Positions 63,627 through 64,000 of a DNA stretch of 64,000 nt are shown piece after piece. The DNA lies in the NCBI GenBank assembly GCA_045631645.1, contig JAZQVC010000004.1, positions 6,608-70,607 of the forward strand, given 5' to 3'. Made by a program: the position numbers and the translations under genes. The stretch is from SIG459 sp045631645 (GTDB lineage Bacteria > Bacillota > Clostridia > Oscillospirales > Oscillospiraceae). The notes below the pieces were generated by a model, which was not told the origin of the DNA, searched no databases, and worked only from the letters and a program-made list of their open reading frames with translations. Position 1 is the stretch's first letter; each line of letters opens with the position of its first letter.

Positions 63627-64000
63627 TGGGCAAACTAAACGAACTGATTACGATGTTGTGTCCGAATGGCGTTGAGTATAAGAAACTTGACGATTGTTTG
63701 GATTACGAACAGCCAACCAAATATATAGTTAATAGCACAAATTACGATGATAGTTTCGATACACCTGTGCTAACCGCAGGGCAATCCTTTATTTTAGGAT
63801 ATACAAACGAAACTAACGGTATCTATAAAGCAGACAAAGAGAATCCTGTTATTATTTTTGACGATTTTACAACAGGCTTTCATTGGGTTGATTTTGAGTT
63901 CAAAGTCAAATCCTCTGCAATGAAGATGCTAAAACCTAAAGCAGAAGTAAATTTCAGATTTATTTATTATGCTATGTGCTGCATCAAATTTCAGCCAAGC
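63626..64000 (+). CDS. hsdS: Type I restriction-modification specificity subunit HsdS, 5' part
   Basis: 125 residues are visible and the gene runs off the window. KLNELITMLCPNGVEYKKLDDCLDYEQP is the usual start of a methylase_S target-recognition domain, with TPVLTAGQSFILGYTNETNG and IIFDDFTTGFHWVDFEFKVKSSAMKML later. It determines the DNA sequence recognised by the system. The start ATG overlaps the hsdM stop. HsdR is not in the window; the right-hand neighbour must show whether it exists. Confidence 0.93.
   Translation, partial: MGKLNELITMLCPNGVEYKKLDDCLDYEQPTKYIVNSTNYDDSFDTPVLTAGQSFILGYTNETNGIYKADKENPVIIFDDFTTGFHWVDFEFKVKSSAMKMLKPKAEVNFRFIYYAMCCIKFQPS

Overview
The window looks like the chromosome of a Clostridia-type Firmicute (Bacillota), probably an Oscillospirales-like gut anaerobe. 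I infer this from gene order (rpoBC-rpsL-rpsG-fusA-tuf, dprA-topA-trmFO, plsX-acpP-rnc-smc-ftsY, rimP-nusA-ylxR-L7Ae-infB-rbfA-nrnA-truB-ribF), strong AGGAGG-like ribosome binding sites, sigma-A-type TTGACA-17-TATAAT promoters and FtsEX-linked division genes. No rRNA marker is present, so the family-level placement is a guess. About 58 kb is densely packed housekeeping sequence, almost all on the + strand. Genes often overlap by 1-15 bases and operons end in clear hairpin-plus-T terminators.

Layout. 1-10.4 kb: the 3' part of rpoB, then rpoC and a terminator, then the str operon from its own consensus promoter, with a second promoter ahead of tuf. 10.4-19.5 kb: a DUF4830 protein (- strand), an RsuA-type pseudouridine synthase, a PucR/CdaR-type regulator, ftsE-ftsX, an M23 peptidase with coiled coil, an S41 protease, greA and lysS. 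19.5-21.8 kb: a small accessory patch with a decayed reading frame, a lipoprotein, and an XRE regulator paired with a PAP2-like membrane protein. 22-30.6 kb: RNA methyltransferase, dprA, topA, trmFO, plsX, acpP, rnc and a radical SAM gene. 30.6-41.7 kb: smc, ftsY, XTPase, yhbY, a nadD-yqeK fusion, an LCP protein, rsfS, leuS and rpsU. 41.7-46.7 kb: a ProX-type editing protein and an MFS transporter (- strand), an OGG1-type glycosylase, guaB and a Zn-dependent phospholipase-C-like protein (- strand). 46.8-54.7 kb: the nusA-infB operon and its tail. 54.7-58.2 kb: an exonuclease (- strand), ddl and murF.

The last ~6 kb (58.2-64 kb) is more accessory and richer in A+T: a possible small membrane ORF, an acyltransferase-3 gene, a lipoprotein, a NifX-SlyD fusion with a Cys/His-rich linker, tRNA-Pro(CGG), about 560 bases of A+T-rich sequence, and the start of a type I restriction-modification locus (hsdM, then hsdS cut by the window end).

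I found no CRISPR array, insertion sequence, prophage or clearly new system. The most interesting items are the NifX-SlyD fusion, a terminator-like hairpin about 20 bases after the predicted start of the rimP-nusA transcript, an FtsEX-linked M23 protein that keeps its catalytic residues, palindromes lying on the tuf, ogg, smc and XRE promoters, and a decayed coding fragment after lysS.
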